Shown here piece after piece: positions 45,267 to 54,226 of a DNA stretch of 64,000 nt; positions within the stretch are counted from its first letter, which is position 1; the number at the start of each line of letters is the position of its first letter. A model generated the notes under the pieces. It saw only the letters and a list, made by a program, of their open reading frames with translations. It did not search any database and was not told the origin of the DNA. The stretch spans positions 3,844,001-3,908,000 of the forward strand of contig NZ_CP010797.1 of the NCBI RefSeq assembly GCF_000954115.1, read 5' to 3'. Position numbers and translations under genes: made by a program. This DNA is from Rhodococcus sp. B7740 (GTDB lineage Bacteria > Actinomycetota > Actinomycetes > Mycobacteriales > Mycobacteriaceae).

Positions 45267-45782
45267 ATGAAAATCCGATTCGACGCGGGTTCGTATACGG
45301 TCCGCGAGGTCGAGGGCGGGGATGGTCCTGAGGACTTCCTGGCGGTGTTCAACAGCAATCCCGAGTTCCTCGACGCGAGTACGTTGCACACCGGTGTCAC
45401 CGCATTCACCACGGAGGATGTCGAGAAGTTCCTGTGGCACAACACGGTTATGGAGAACTCCCACTGCCTGGTGATTCGTGTAGCAGAACGAATCGTGGGA
45501 GTGGTGACGTTGCTTGTTCCGCATCCCCGCGAAGGCCAACCGTGGGTGGGGAGTCTGATCGTCGACGCGGACGAGGGCCACGATCGTGTGGCGAATCCGG
45601 TGCTGGCGGAGCTCGAGCGCAGGCTTGCGGCGCAGGGGTGGACCCATGTGTTCGTGGGTCCGATGGTCAGCATGGTCGAGAGCATCGGATGGTGGCGTTC
45701 ACTCGGCTATCTGCCGGTCGAGCGGCGACTGGACAACGACAAACGCGAAGTCGAGGTCCACCGAACAGTGTTGCGCTGCTAG
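45267..45782 (+). CDS. GNAT-family N-acetyltransferase
   Basis: This 171-residue protein has the acetyl-CoA site GSLIVDADEGHDRVANPVLAELER (a modified loop, about 94-117) and later WWRSLGYLPVERRLD. GTG 45264 directly before the ATG is a possible alternative start. It converges on a short minus-strand gene, with overlapping stops. The loop departs from the usual Q/RxxGxG/A, so substrate and even activity are uncertain. Confidence 0.72.
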   Translation: MKIRFDAGSYTVREVEGGDGPEDFLAVFNSNPEFLDASTLHTGVTAFTTEDVEKFLWHNTVMENSHCLVIRVAERIVGVVTLLVPHPREGQPWVGSLIVDADEGHDRVANPVLAELERRLAAQGWTHVFVGPMVSMVESIGWWRSLGYLPVERRLDNDKREVEVHRTVLRC

Positions 45783-46165
45783 CTTCCCGGAGCGAGTGCG
45801 GTGATGTTCGCAGACGTCTGGGTGTCGGCAGCCTCGGTCTCGTGGAAGTAGCGCCGAAAGAGCATCCGCATTGATTCGATGACCTCGATGTGCTGCTGAA
45901 GAATGGCATCGAGAGACCGATCGGTGCCGGTGGCAAGGCGAAGGAACCTGGCTTGCAGATCCTGAGCAGACTTCAAGTCGCCCCAGGACTTCGTCTCGTT
46001 CAGGACGGATGCTTTGCGCCTCATGTCGTTGAGATGCGCGAGGTAGGCGACGCAGGCTGTATCGCATTTTGCCGCGACGTCAGGCGGAATGGTTACCGTG
46101 CCGGCGTCAGCCTGGGCGTTGAGTTCTTGCCAGTGCGCGATGAGGTTTGGCTGGGAATCGGTCAC
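45779..46165 (-). CDS. Hypothetical protein paired with a DUF3558 lipoprotein
   Basis: This 128-residue helical protein starts at GTG. It has cysteines in AAKCDTACVAYL and a coiled, charged middle, and no family was recognised. It follows the DUF3558 lipoprotein gene by 27 bases on the same strand; similar small proteins accompany DUF3558 genes in nocardioform genomes. No signal peptide is visible, so it is probably cytoplasmic or exported by another route. Confidence 0.6.
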   Translation of the reverse strand: MTDSQPNLIAHWQELNAQADAGTVTIPPDVAAKCDTACVAYLAHLNDMRRKASVLNETKSWGDLKSAQDLQARFLRLATGTDRSLDAILQQHIEVIESMRMLFRRYFHETEAADTQTSANITALAPGS

Positions 46166-46192
46166 GGTTTCGACGTCTCTCGATCGTGGGAA

Positions 46193-46741
46193 CTAAATGG
46201 GAAGTTCGGAGTCGAGGTCGGCTACCACTCTGTTGAGTTCCGTGCACGGGTCGTACGGCGGGGTCCGGACCTGTCCATCGGTGAGCAGCGTCGCCCGTAT
46301 CAATTGGGGGCCTGCGGTGAAGGCGACGCCGCAATTGAGTGATGCGTCGGATGCGAGCTGCTGGTACTGGGTGGCATCGCGAGTGCCTACCCGAACGGGT
46401 TTCAGGCGGTTGAAGGTACTTGGATCGTTGATGAAGTCCAAGGTCTCGAGCCCGACAATCAAAGAGAGATAATACTTGTTGTTCGGCGGGCGATCCTCCC
46501 AGCCACAGATCTTGAATCCATTCTGATCGCGGCCGAACACCCCCGACTCCTTGGTGGCGACGTTCAATCCCGCTTGCTCGATGGCTTCGTCGGGGATGGT
46601 GCAGGGATCCCACGGCGTAGCTGGTGCCGCGGCGGTGGTGGTCTGGACCCCGGGTGACGCCTGCCCTGTAGTGGCACCTGAGCACCCAGTGAGCAGCACA
46701 AGCGTCAATGCTGCCGGCATCCATCGACGTGCTCCACGCAT
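46193..46741 (-). CDS. DUF3558 lipoprotein
   Basis: This 182-residue protein has a signal peptide and lipobox (AALTLVLLTGC, acylated cysteine about 20). The DUF3558 domain follows, with TPWDPCTIPDEAIEQAGLN and the cysteines of KICGWED and DPCTELN. Actinobacterial members sit on the outer face of the membrane; their role is unknown, though some associate with type-VII secretion or mycolate-envelope genes. It is in tandem with a 128-residue hypothetical protein. Confidence 0.85.
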   Translation of the reverse strand: MRGARRWMPAALTLVLLTGCSGATTGQASPGVQTTTAAAPATPWDPCTIPDEAIEQAGLNVATKESGVFGRDQNGFKICGWEDRPPNNKYYLSLIVGLETLDFINDPSTFNRLKPVRVGTRDATQYQQLASDASLNCGVAFTAGPQLIRATLLTDGQVRTPPYDPCTELNRVVADLDSELPI

Positions 46742-46819
46742 TGCCTCACCTGTTCTCGCGAAAGTCCCATCTCCTTGGACGCAGGCCAGCTGTCATCGGT
46801 TCCCGGGACGGTCGAGCTG

Positions 46820-46890
46820 GGATTCACGCCCTTCGTGGGGATCCACGCACCGCCGACAGGGCATCCTTGACAATCCCGGGCGTGGATCGC
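46820..46890. repeat. Palindromic intergenic element, second family, copy B
   Basis: This is similar to copy A: GATTCACGCCCTTCGTGGGG.. at the start and GGGCGTGGATC at the end. It occupies part of the 260-base gap between the lipoprotein start and the ABC gene. No gene was recognised in that gap. Confidence 0.5.
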
Positions 46891-47001
46891 AGTGCCGCCA
46901 TCGTAGGTACCTCGCCCGTCGCAGACGGTAGGGCTGACCCCCGAATATTGTGTAGTGCGTGCGTCACTGTGTGGTGTCGACGCAAAAGGTTCGATAACTG
47001 C

Positions 47002-47754
47002 ATGATTCGAAACAGTGCAGTTGCGGTTCGACTCGACGGGGTACGGAAGGTGCACGGCGAGGGGCAGCGTGCGGTGACAGCTCTCGACGGGGTGTCGATG
47101 GACTTCGGGCGGGGCAGTTTCACGGCGATCATGGGCCCGTCGGGCTCGGGTAAGTCGACTTTGCTGCACTGCGCCGCAGGTCTCGAACGCCCGACCGGTG
47201 GCACCGTCACTATTGCGGGCTCCGACATCGCTCGATTGGACGAGACGGCACGCACCGAATTGCGCCGCCGTCACGTGGGTTTCGTCTTTCAAGCGTTCAA
47301 TCTGGTGGGTTCGTTGACTGCCGCGCAGAATGTCGAGCTACCTGCGCGGTTCGCCGGGCGTCGGGTACCGGCGCGCGAGATCGCAGCAGCGCTGGCAGCG
47401 GTGGGGCTCGCGGATCGCGCGTCGCATCGTCCCGCGGAACTATCGGGCGGTCAGCAGCAACGTGTCGCCTTGGCGCGCGCGCTCATCACTCGGCCGGACG
47501 TTCTGTTCGCGGACGAGCCGACCGGTGCACTGGACTCTCGTGCGTCCAAAGATGTTCTGTCCCTGTTGCGTACGCTCGTCGACGATCATGAGCAGACCAC
47601 GTTGATGGTCACGCACGATCCACTCGCGGCCTCCTACGCCGACGCAGCGATCTTTCTCGAAGACGGCCGAATCGTCGACTCGCTGGAGATCGAACGCGGA
47701 CGGCCGGACAACTCCGCCCTGATCGCGGCACGGATGGCTGGACTGGAATCGTGA
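47002..47754 (+). CDS. ABC transporter ATP-binding protein (MacB/LolD type)
   Basis: This 250-residue ATPase has Walker A GPSGSGKST (about 39-47), the signature LSGGQQQRVALARAL, Walker B VLFADEPTGAL and the H-loop VTHD. It overlaps the large permease gene by one base (TGATG). This class typically drives export of lipids, peptides or drugs, or a mechanotransmission machine, together with the long permease. The target is unknown. Confidence 0.9.
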   Translation: MIRNSAVAVRLDGVRKVHGEGQRAVTALDGVSMDFGRGSFTAIMGPSGSGKSTLLHCAAGLERPTGGTVTIAGSDIARLDETARTELRRRHVGFVFQAFNLVGSLTAAQNVELPARFAGRRVPAREIAAALAAVGLADRASHRPAELSGGQQQRVALARALITRPDVLFADEPTGALDSRASKDVLSLLRTLVDDHEQTTLMVTHDPLAASYADAAIFLEDGRIVDSLEIERGRPDNSALIAARMAGLES

Positions 47755-50162
47755 TGCTCGCAGCGGCGAACCTCCGCACGCAGTGGAGAAGCTTCCTGGC
47801 TGCGTTGCTGGCCACGACCTTCGGAGTCGCGGTGATCAGTGCGACGCTCATCTTCTACGACTCCTCCCGGCCGGTGGTGCAGCCGCGGCTCGAGGGTGCC
47901 GCGGTACTCGTTCTGCCCACGCAGGCCGACAACGAATTCGGCAACACGGCGGACTTCGTCCCGTGGAGCGCGAACCGAGCCCGGCAGATTGCTGCCGATC
48001 TCAGCGCAGTGCCCGGAGCGGACGCCGTTGTCGTCGACAGGTCTTTCTATGCCCAGCCGTTCATCGACGGCGCGCCGGTCGAGGACGAGGCAGCACAGGA
48101 CGCCGGGCACGGATGGTCGAGTGCGCAGTTGACGCCCTATCGGTTGATATCAGGTGCAGCACCGGCACGATCCGATGATGTCGTTGTCCCGACTTCCCTC
48201 GGCCTCACGGCCGGCGACTCGGTCTCGATCAACCTCGCAGCGGGAGCAACGAGTTTCACGGTGTCGGGAACACTGGACGGCCCGGGAATCTACTTCACGG
48301 ACGGTGTTGCGGCCCAGCTCGATCCAGGTGTTCGAGCGATCGGCATCGTAGCGTCCCCCGATGCAGGCATCGACGAACTCGCGAGGGCGGCCGCAGAACG
48401 ACTCGGTGATCGAGGTCGGGTTGCCACCGGTGCCGATCGAGCCGCGTTGGAGCCCGAATTCGTCTCACACAGGCGGAATCTGGGCAACCAGCTCATCATC
48501 GCGATGTCCACGATCGGCCTGTTCACGACGATGTTCGTCGTCGGATCGACCTTCGCGCTCACCACGGCCGAACGCCGACGGGAGATCGGCCTGCTTCGGA
48601 TCGTCGGTGCTGCAACGGGGCAAGTTCGGCGCATGGTGCTCGGTGAGGCCGCCGCAATCGGTCTCATCGGTGGTCTGGTCGGTGCTGCCATCGGCACAGT
48701 GGCAGCTCCCGCTCAGCGGATGCTGCTGTTGAACCTCGACGTCCAACCACCGGACTTCCGTCTCCAGATCTCGGCGTGGCCCCTGCTGGTGGCCGTGGGA
48801 GTCGGAGTCTGCGTGGCGGTGATCGGTGCGTGGGCGGCCGCTGGATCGGCGACCCGAGTCGCTCCGATGGAGGCACTGCTCGAGGCCGCTGTGGAACGAC
48901 GTCCGATGACGCCACTGCGCTGGATCGCTGCACTCGTCGCGCTCACCGGCGGTCTGGGTGCGACGGCTCTGACAGCCACCGCGGCAACGGACAGCAGAGT
49001 CAACGTTGCCGTCGGTGCAGCCATGCTGCTGATCCTCGCTGCGGCGTTGTTCGCACCGGTGGTGATCGGACCGATCGCCGATACTGTCATTCGGCCGCTT
49101 GCGCGTCGATCTTCTTCGGCGGCAACGATGCTCGTCAGGGCAGCATTGAACACGGGGACTCGGCGTGCGGCCGCTACGGCCGCGCCCGTCATCGCTGCCG
49201 TCGGCTTCGCGGTGTTGCTGAGCGGAATTGTGCAGACCATGGCCGCCGCGTACCCGGCCGAGCAGGCCGAGCAATTGCATGGCCTTGCGCTCGTGACACC
49301 CGATGGAACCGCGGGTCTGAGTGATCAGGTGGTCGCCGAAACAGGTGCCGGACCCATAGGAACTCGCGCTGGACTACCTACCCGTGTGTTCGTTCCTGGA
49401 GCGCAGGGCGGCATCACCGTCGTCGACGCCGTGGGCAGCCTCGACGAGCGGTACGCCGCCCCGGGTACGGCAGTACTGGACGAGTCGACCGCGAGCCTGC
49501 TCGCTGTGCAGGGCGGTGAGACGATGTCGGTGACATTCGCAGACGGGCGATCCGAGAGCGTGGTGGTGTCGCAGGTGCTCCCGCTCGACCCCGCTCGTGG
49601 ACAGTTCGTGCTGCCCCGAGACCTGGTACGCGAGCATGATCCGTCGGCCTTGACCGACGCCGTGTTCGTCCCGGCCGACAGCGCACCGACACACCTGACC
49701 GCAGGTGCCAGGGTCGAGGACGCCTACAGTTTCGCGTTGGACGACTACATGGTCGACGCACGCCTCACCAATTGGCTTGCAGCCGTGCTCATCACGATGG
49801 CCGTCGGTTACAGCGGGCTTGCGGTGGTCAACAGCATGGCGATGTCGGCGCATCGACGCAGGCCCGACACCGTTGTGTTGAAGCTGTCCGGTGGCACCGA
49901 CCGACAGTTGATGTCGACGGCCGTCGGCGAGACTGCTGCGGTTGTTCTGATCGGCGCTGCGCTCGGTCTGATCGTCACCCTACCTCCACTGTTGGCCATG
50001 GCCGCCGGCCTGTCACAGGTGACGGAAACCGAGGTGGGCCTGCACATCGAGTGGTCGACAGTGCTCGGGGTGGTTGGGGGATGCCTGGTTCTCGCCACGG
50101 CGGCCACCGCTGTGGTGACTCGACGCGGACTTCGAGCGCGGACCGGAGTCTCGGGCGGCTGA
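47754..50162 (+). CDS. FtsX-like ABC transporter permease
   Basis: This 802-residue protein has the arrangement of MacB/FtsX-type permeases: an N-terminal helix, a large extracytoplasmic domain, three helices at about 240-360, a second extracytoplasmic segment and a final set of helices. LGNQLIIAMSTIGLFTTMFV and AERRREIGLLRIVGAATGQV are the FtsX-family core. It is co-translated with the ATPase. The protein has both FtsX modules, so one polypeptide may form the pump core. Confidence 0.88.
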   Translation: MLAAANLRTQWRSFLAALLATTFGVAVISATLIFYDSSRPVVQPRLEGAAVLVLPTQADNEFGNTADFVPWSANRARQIAADLSAVPGADAVVVDRSFYAQPFIDGAPVEDEAAQDAGHGWSSAQLTPYRLISGAAPARSDDVVVPTSLGLTAGDSVSINLAAGATSFTVSGTLDGPGIYFTDGVAAQLDPGVRAIGIVASPDAGIDELARAAAERLGDRGRVATGADRAALEPEFVSHRRNLGNQLIIAMSTIGLFTTMFVVGSTFALTTAERRREIGLLRIVGAATGQVRRMVLGEAAAIGLIGGLVGAAIGTVAAPAQRMLLLNLDVQPPDFRLQISAWPLLVAVGVGVCVAVIGAWAAAGSATRVAPMEALLEAAVERRPMTPLRWIAALVALTGGLGATALTATAATDSRVNVAVGAAMLLILAAALFAPVVIGPIADTVIRPLARRSSSAATMLVRAALNTGTRRAAATAAPVIAAVGFAVLLSGIVQTMAAAYPAEQAEQLHGLALVTPDGTAGLSDQVVAETGAGPIGTRAGLPTRVFVPGAQGGITVVDAVGSLDERYAAPGTAVLDESTASLLAVQGGETMSVTFADGRSESVVVSQVLPLDPARGQFVLPRDLVREHDPSALTDAVFVPADSAPTHLTAGARVEDAYSFALDDYMVDARLTNWLAAVLITMAVGYSGLAVVNSMAMSAHRRRPDTVVLKLSGGTDRQLMSTAVGETAAVVLIGAALGLIVTLPPLLAMAAGLSQVTETEVGLHIEWSTVLGVVGGCLVLATAATAVVTRRGLRARTGVSGG

Positions 50163-50180
50163 GTTTGCCCACGACCGCCA

Positions 50181-50196
50181 TTACCCCTGGGGGTGA
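50181..50196. promoter_or_regulatory. CsoR-type operator upstream of the CsoR-family gene
   Basis: TTACCCC TG GGGGTGA is a 7-2-7 inverted repeat with one mismatch, 34 bases before the CsoR-family start. It has the same TACCCC/GGGGT tracts as the box before the copper cassette, so autoregulation is likely. Confidence 0.65.
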
Positions 50197-50493
<297 letters not shown>

Positions 50494-50497
50494 GAGT

Positions 50498-50756
50498 CTC
50501 TCGCCCTGCCCCCTGACAGACCGGCATCTGTTTGGCATGGTGGAGGGATGCAGCGGCGCGTGGGCGAGAGTTGGTCCGCGGGACCGGTCTCAGGGGTAAC
50601 CCCTGGGTACATCACGAGAATCGAGCACTGCGTCCGAAGCTGGTCTGCACGCTCCGCGTGCTTGGCAGCTCCGAGGACGAAAGATTTCGGTCGCCCCGCG
50701 CCGTTGCATGTCACGGCGTTGAATTCCACGGCACTGCATCCGATCGACGACCGCCT
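50498..50756 (+). ncRNA. Candidate structured RNA upstream of the reverse transcriptase
   Basis: This gene-free stretch directly precedes the reverse transcriptase. It contains CTCTCGCCC (50498-50506) matched by GGGCGAGAG (50562-50570); GGTCC/GGACC around 50573-50584; CAGGGG-TAA-CCCCTG (50591-50605); and GCACGC-TCC-GCGTGC (50647-50661) inside AGCTG/CAGCT (50638-50671). Retrons have their msr-msd RNA in this position. The call rests on position and inverted repeats only. No covariation or msr-msd consensus could be tested. Confidence 0.4.
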
Positions 50757-52013
50757 GTGACCGAACGCGAATTGACCCCACAGGCGGCCGCGACGCTGGC
50801 GCGCCTGGCTGCGGACGCCGAGTGGACGCGATCAGGACTCGCGGAGGCGTTCGAGCCACTCGTCCCGGCCAAAGCGACGTGGTTGGCGGATCGGGTCATC
50901 AATCTGTATCCGAGTCCGCCGTTCGACGAGGCATCGATCTTCGTTCTGCTGCGCGACCTTCCGTTCATACCGGAGCCGTCGGTGTCGTCACAGAGACCGA
51001 CGCGCAACAGTGACAAGCCCTGGCGATTCGAGGTACCGCGGTACGAGACCACCGGTCAGCTCGCGCGGTCGCTGGACCTGACGATCTCCGAAATCGAATG
51101 GTTCGCCGATCTGCAGGGGAGGCTTCGCACTGCGCCGTTCCCGTTGCAGCACTATCGATCTGCACGGCTCGACAAGCGTCAGGGCATCCGACTGCTCGAG
51201 GTGCCGAAGCCACGTCTACGGGAAATTCAACGAAAAATATTGCGGCGCATACTAGATCGGATCCCGTCTCATCCGGCGGCCCACGGCTTCGCGAAGGCGC
51301 GCAGTCCGCGTACATTCGCGATGCCGCATTCCGAACGCGACGTGGTGATCTCGGTGGATCTCCGACGCTTCTTCCCGTCCATCGGATTCGATCGAGTGGT
51401 CGCGATCTTCGAGGCCGTGGGCTATCCGCGGACAGTTGCGAAGACTCTTGCAGCCCTCTGCACGACGGTCACCCCGGCATCCGAATTGACCGGAATGGAT
51501 CGTCCTACTGCTGCCAGGCTTCGTGCCACACACCTGCCGCAGGGAGCGCCTACGTCGCCTGCGTTGGCGAATCTGGCTGCGCGACAACTCGATATCCGTG
51601 CCACCGGGCTTGCCCGGTCCGGCGGTGCCCGCTACAGCCGATATGCCGACGATCTGGCGTTCTCCGGTGGGCCAGACCTCGACGTCGACAGACTGCTGTG
51701 GTTGATTACTCAGATCGCTCACGACGAAGGATTCACGATTCATCCGGACAAGACCAGGGTCAGGCGCGCTCATCAGCGACAGCAGCTCACCGGGCTCGTT
51801 GTCAACTCGTGGCCGGCGGTGCCCCGAGAGGAGTACGACACTCTCCGGGCACTGCTGCACAACTGCATCGCCAGCGGCCCAGCCGAGCAGAATCGGCATC
51901 ACCACAACGACTTTCGGGCGCATGTCTACGGGCGAATCGCCCGAATCGGCGAGACGAACGAGACGCGTCGAGCAAAGCTGCTGAGCATGGCGTCCCGGGT
52001 GAATTGGGACTGA
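50757..52013 (+). CDS. Retron-type reverse transcriptase
   Basis: This 418-residue reverse transcriptase starts at GTG 50757. Its motifs run in retron order: YRSARLDKRQGIR followed by PKPRLREIQRKILR (133-163), AHGFAKARS (175-183), FAMPH at 187-191 where many retrons have NAxxH, SVDLRRFFPSI (199-209), PQGAPTSPALANL (261-273), catalytic YADD (296-299) and LTGLVVN (344-350). An N-terminal segment of about 125 residues precedes the core. The neighbours, a CsoR-family gene and an alpha-galactosidase, are not typical effectors. The start is uncertain; a longer frame reaches 50532 but would read through the structured leader. Confidence 0.85.
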   Translation: MTERELTPQAAATLARLAADAEWTRSGLAEAFEPLVPAKATWLADRVINLYPSPPFDEASIFVLLRDLPFIPEPSVSSQRPTRNSDKPWRFEVPRYETTGQLARSLDLTISEIEWFADLQGRLRTAPFPLQHYRSARLDKRQGIRLLEVPKPRLREIQRKILRRILDRIPSHPAAHGFAKARSPRTFAMPHSERDVVISVDLRRFFPSIGFDRVVAIFEAVGYPRTVAKTLAALCTTVTPASELTGMDRPTAARLRATHLPQGAPTSPALANLAARQLDIRATGLARSGGARYSRYADDLAFSGGPDLDVDRLLWLITQIAHDEGFTIHPDKTRVRRAHQRQQLTGLVVNSWPAVPREEYDTLRALLHNCIASGPAEQNRHHHNDFRAHVYGRIARIGETNETRRAKLLSMASRVNWD

Positions 52014-52019
52014 AGCGGC

Positions 52020-52089
52020 GAATCGGCTCCTCGGATTCGGATTCCATCCTCTGATCGCAGTCGGAAATCCAGAACTGAGGAGCCGATTC
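52020..52089. terminator. Perfect 13-bp inverted repeat after the reverse transcriptase
   Basis: GAATCGGCTCCTC and GAGGAGCCGATTC are perfect complements separated by 44 bases that can themselves form a GGATTCC/GGAAATCC hairpin. The element begins six bases past the RT stop and overlaps none of it. It may be a bidirectional terminator for the convergent RT and alpha-galactosidase genes. Alternatively it may be part of the RT-linked RNA. Confidence 0.6.
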
Positions 52090-52094
52090 ACAGT

Positions 52095-52312
52095 TCAGAT
52101 GGCTTGCACCCTGAGCAACACCCCCGTCTGCGGGAACAGCACCGGTAGTGCCACACCTGCCCGAGCCAACATCGACCCCGACAGCTCGACCACTCCGCCG
52201 TCGGCGATCCACGGTGGTAGCTCGATCCCGTTGCCGGAATCACTCAGTGCATGAACGAATTCGACGCGATACCGCACGGCCGGATCGAGGCCGGGAAGCC
52301 GAACACGATCGG
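52095..52312 (-). pseudogene. Shifted C-terminal tail of the alpha-galactosidase
   Basis: A minus-strand frame encodes a GH36 C-terminal domain (VRLPGLDPAVRYRVEFVHAL, then ALPVLFPQTGVLLRVQA), but it is one base out of phase with the upstream alpha-galactosidase frame. The junction lies at about 52306-52316. It is the expected continuation of that enzyme if one base were restored. Confidence 0.75.
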
Positions 52313-54226
52313 TGCGGTCCTCGGGGAGGTGTCCATTCGCACCACTGCGTACGCGGCCTCCGAGCAGTCCGCAGCCACGACGCCGTGCACCCAGACACTC
52401 GGGTCGGGATGGTCGGCGCGTACCACGTTGCCGGTGTGAAGCAGTCCGCGCAATTCCTTGTACAGCGCAGTCCACGACCGCAGGTATTCGTGATCTTCCG
52501 CCGCCAGCTCGGTGACGTCCATCTCCAGTCCGGCGTGACCGAACAATGACGTCAAGCAACGGAACTGAAGAGTCGACCACCGACCGGACGTGTGCGCGAT
52601 CTGCGGACCGACATGCGAGCCGATCAGCTCCGGAGGCAGCAACTGCGTCGTCCACCGCTGCAACCTTTGACGTTCGAGTGGATCGTTGGTGTCCGACGCC
52701 CATACGCGGTCGGTGTGTTCGAGGACCTCGAGGTCGATGCGGGCACCGCCGGATGCACAGGACTCGAATTCGACGTGGGGATGGCGCGAACGCAACGCGT
52801 CCAACAGCCGATAGAACGCCGAGGTCTGGGCATGCACCGCAGCGCGTCCGTCGGAATCGACCGCCAGCATCAGGTCCCGGTTGTGGTCCCACTTCACGTA
52901 GTCGGGCCGCTCGTTCGTCAGCACGGTATCGATGGCAGTGAGGAGATACTCGAACACCTCCGGGCGGGTCAGATCGAGCACGTGCTGGTGACGCCATTCG
53001 AGGGGTAGTCGCCCGGGTGCCGCGAGCAGCCAATCCGGATGCGCCCGAGCGATGTCGGAATCCAGGTTGACCATCTCGGGCTCGAACCACAGTCCTGGAC
53101 TCATACCGAGTTCACGAACGTGATCGAACAGCGGTGCCAGTCCGTCGGGCCAGACGCCCTCGTCCACCTGCCAGTCGCCGAGGCCGGCTCGGTCGTCGCG
53201 GCGGTGTCGGAACCATCCGTCGTCGAGCACGAATCGTTCGACGCCTACGTGCGCGGCGACGTCGGCGATCCCGCGGAGTCGGGTGAGATCGTGATCGAAG
53301 TAGACCCCTTCCCACACGTTCAGCACCACCGGTCGCGGCGAGGTGGGATGTGCGGGTCGGGATCGCATCCATCGGTGCAGCGACTGCGCCGAACCATCCA
53401 GCCCTGCATCGGAATACACGAAGTGCACCCACGGTGTCGTGTAGGTGTCGCCGTCCTGCAGTACCACCTCGCCGGGGGCGAGCAGCTCACCGCCGCCCAG
53501 CACCCCCGAGGCCTGACCGGCCCGCTCGGGAAGCCGCTCGGCCAGATGCAGGTGATCGCCGCTCCAGGCGACATGTGCACCCCATACCTCGCCAGTGCGA
53601 AAGCCGAAGCCTTCACTACCGGCGGTGAGAACCAGGGTGGCGTCGTGCCCGGTTCTACCGCGTCGTGAGGCGCGCACGGTAGAGCCGTGATCGAACCGTC
53701 GCCGCTGGGGGGTTCGTTCGCGGCAGTGCCGTCCGGTCAGATCGAGTAGTTCGGTTGCAGTGTCCGGCAACGGCATCAGTGTCACGACACCGTCGACGGT
53801 CAAGGGTCCACCGGAGACGTTGCAAACACTCTGCTGCACTCGCAGTGAGCCACCGACCTCCATCGACAACTCGATCGACCACGCGATTCCCAACTCGGAG
53901 TCGGACGCCTCCACCACACAACGGAAGTCGTCTGCGCGAACAGCGACGTCGCCCCACCGTGGGTACTGCACCGACCCATTGCGGTGCAATGCCAGAGCTG
54001 GTGTGCCCTGCCAGGCGTCGTCGCTGCCGGGTGCGAGGGTGAGCCACCGGGGCACATCCACGCTCGAATGCGGGACAGCGGGGATCGCGGCCCTGCGCAG
54101 CTCGGTCAGGTCGTTCTCGGACAGCTCGCCCAGATCGGTACCCCAATGCAGCACGGCCGGAACGGCGGTGGACGACGGGCCGAGGATCACCATGACGCCG
54201 TCACGGCGAAGGACGGAAAAACTCAC
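52244..54226 (-). CDS. GH36 alpha-galactosidase, C-terminus frameshifted
   Basis: This frame of 660 residues carries the catalytic GH36 core. KWDHNRD (445-451) has the nucleophile Asp447, SCASGGARID (489-498) is conserved, and WASDTNDP (509-516) bears the acid/base aspartate. After residue 639 the frame runs into unrelated residues and stops, while the true C-terminal domain continues in another frame. The enzyme would cleave alpha-1,6-galactosides such as melibiose or raffinose. It starts at GTG and overlaps the permease by four bases. The catalytic core is whole, but C-terminal domain loss may destabilise it. Confidence 0.85.
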   Translation of the reverse strand: MSFSVLRRDGVMVILGPSSTAVPAVLHWGTDLGELSENDLTELRRAAIPAVPHSSVDVPRWLTLAPGSDDAWQGTPALALHRNGSVQYPRWGDVAVRADDFRCVVEASDSELGIAWSIELSMEVGGSLRVQQSVCNVSGGPLTVDGVVTLMPLPDTATELLDLTGRHCRERTPQRRRFDHGSTVRASRRGRTGHDATLVLTAGSEGFGFRTGEVWGAHVAWSGDHLHLAERLPERAGQASGVLGGGELLAPGEVVLQDGDTYTTPWVHFVYSDAGLDGSAQSLHRWMRSRPAHPTSPRPVVLNVWEGVYFDHDLTRLRGIADVAAHVGVERFVLDDGWFRHRRDDRAGLGDWQVDEGVWPDGLAPLFDHVRELGMSPGLWFEPEMVNLDSDIARAHPDWLLAAPGRLPLEWRHQHVLDLTRPEVFEYLLTAIDTVLTNERPDYVKWDHNRDLMLAVDSDGRAAVHAQTSAFYRLLDALRSRHPHVEFESCASGGARIDLEVLEHTDRVWASDTNDPLERQRLQRWTTQLLPPELIGSHVGPQIAHTSGRWSTLQFRCLTSLFGHAGLEMDVTELAAEDHEYLRSWTALYKELRGLLHTGNVVRADHPDPSVWVHGVVAADCSEAAYAVVRMDTSPRTAPIVFGFPASIRPCGIASNSFMH

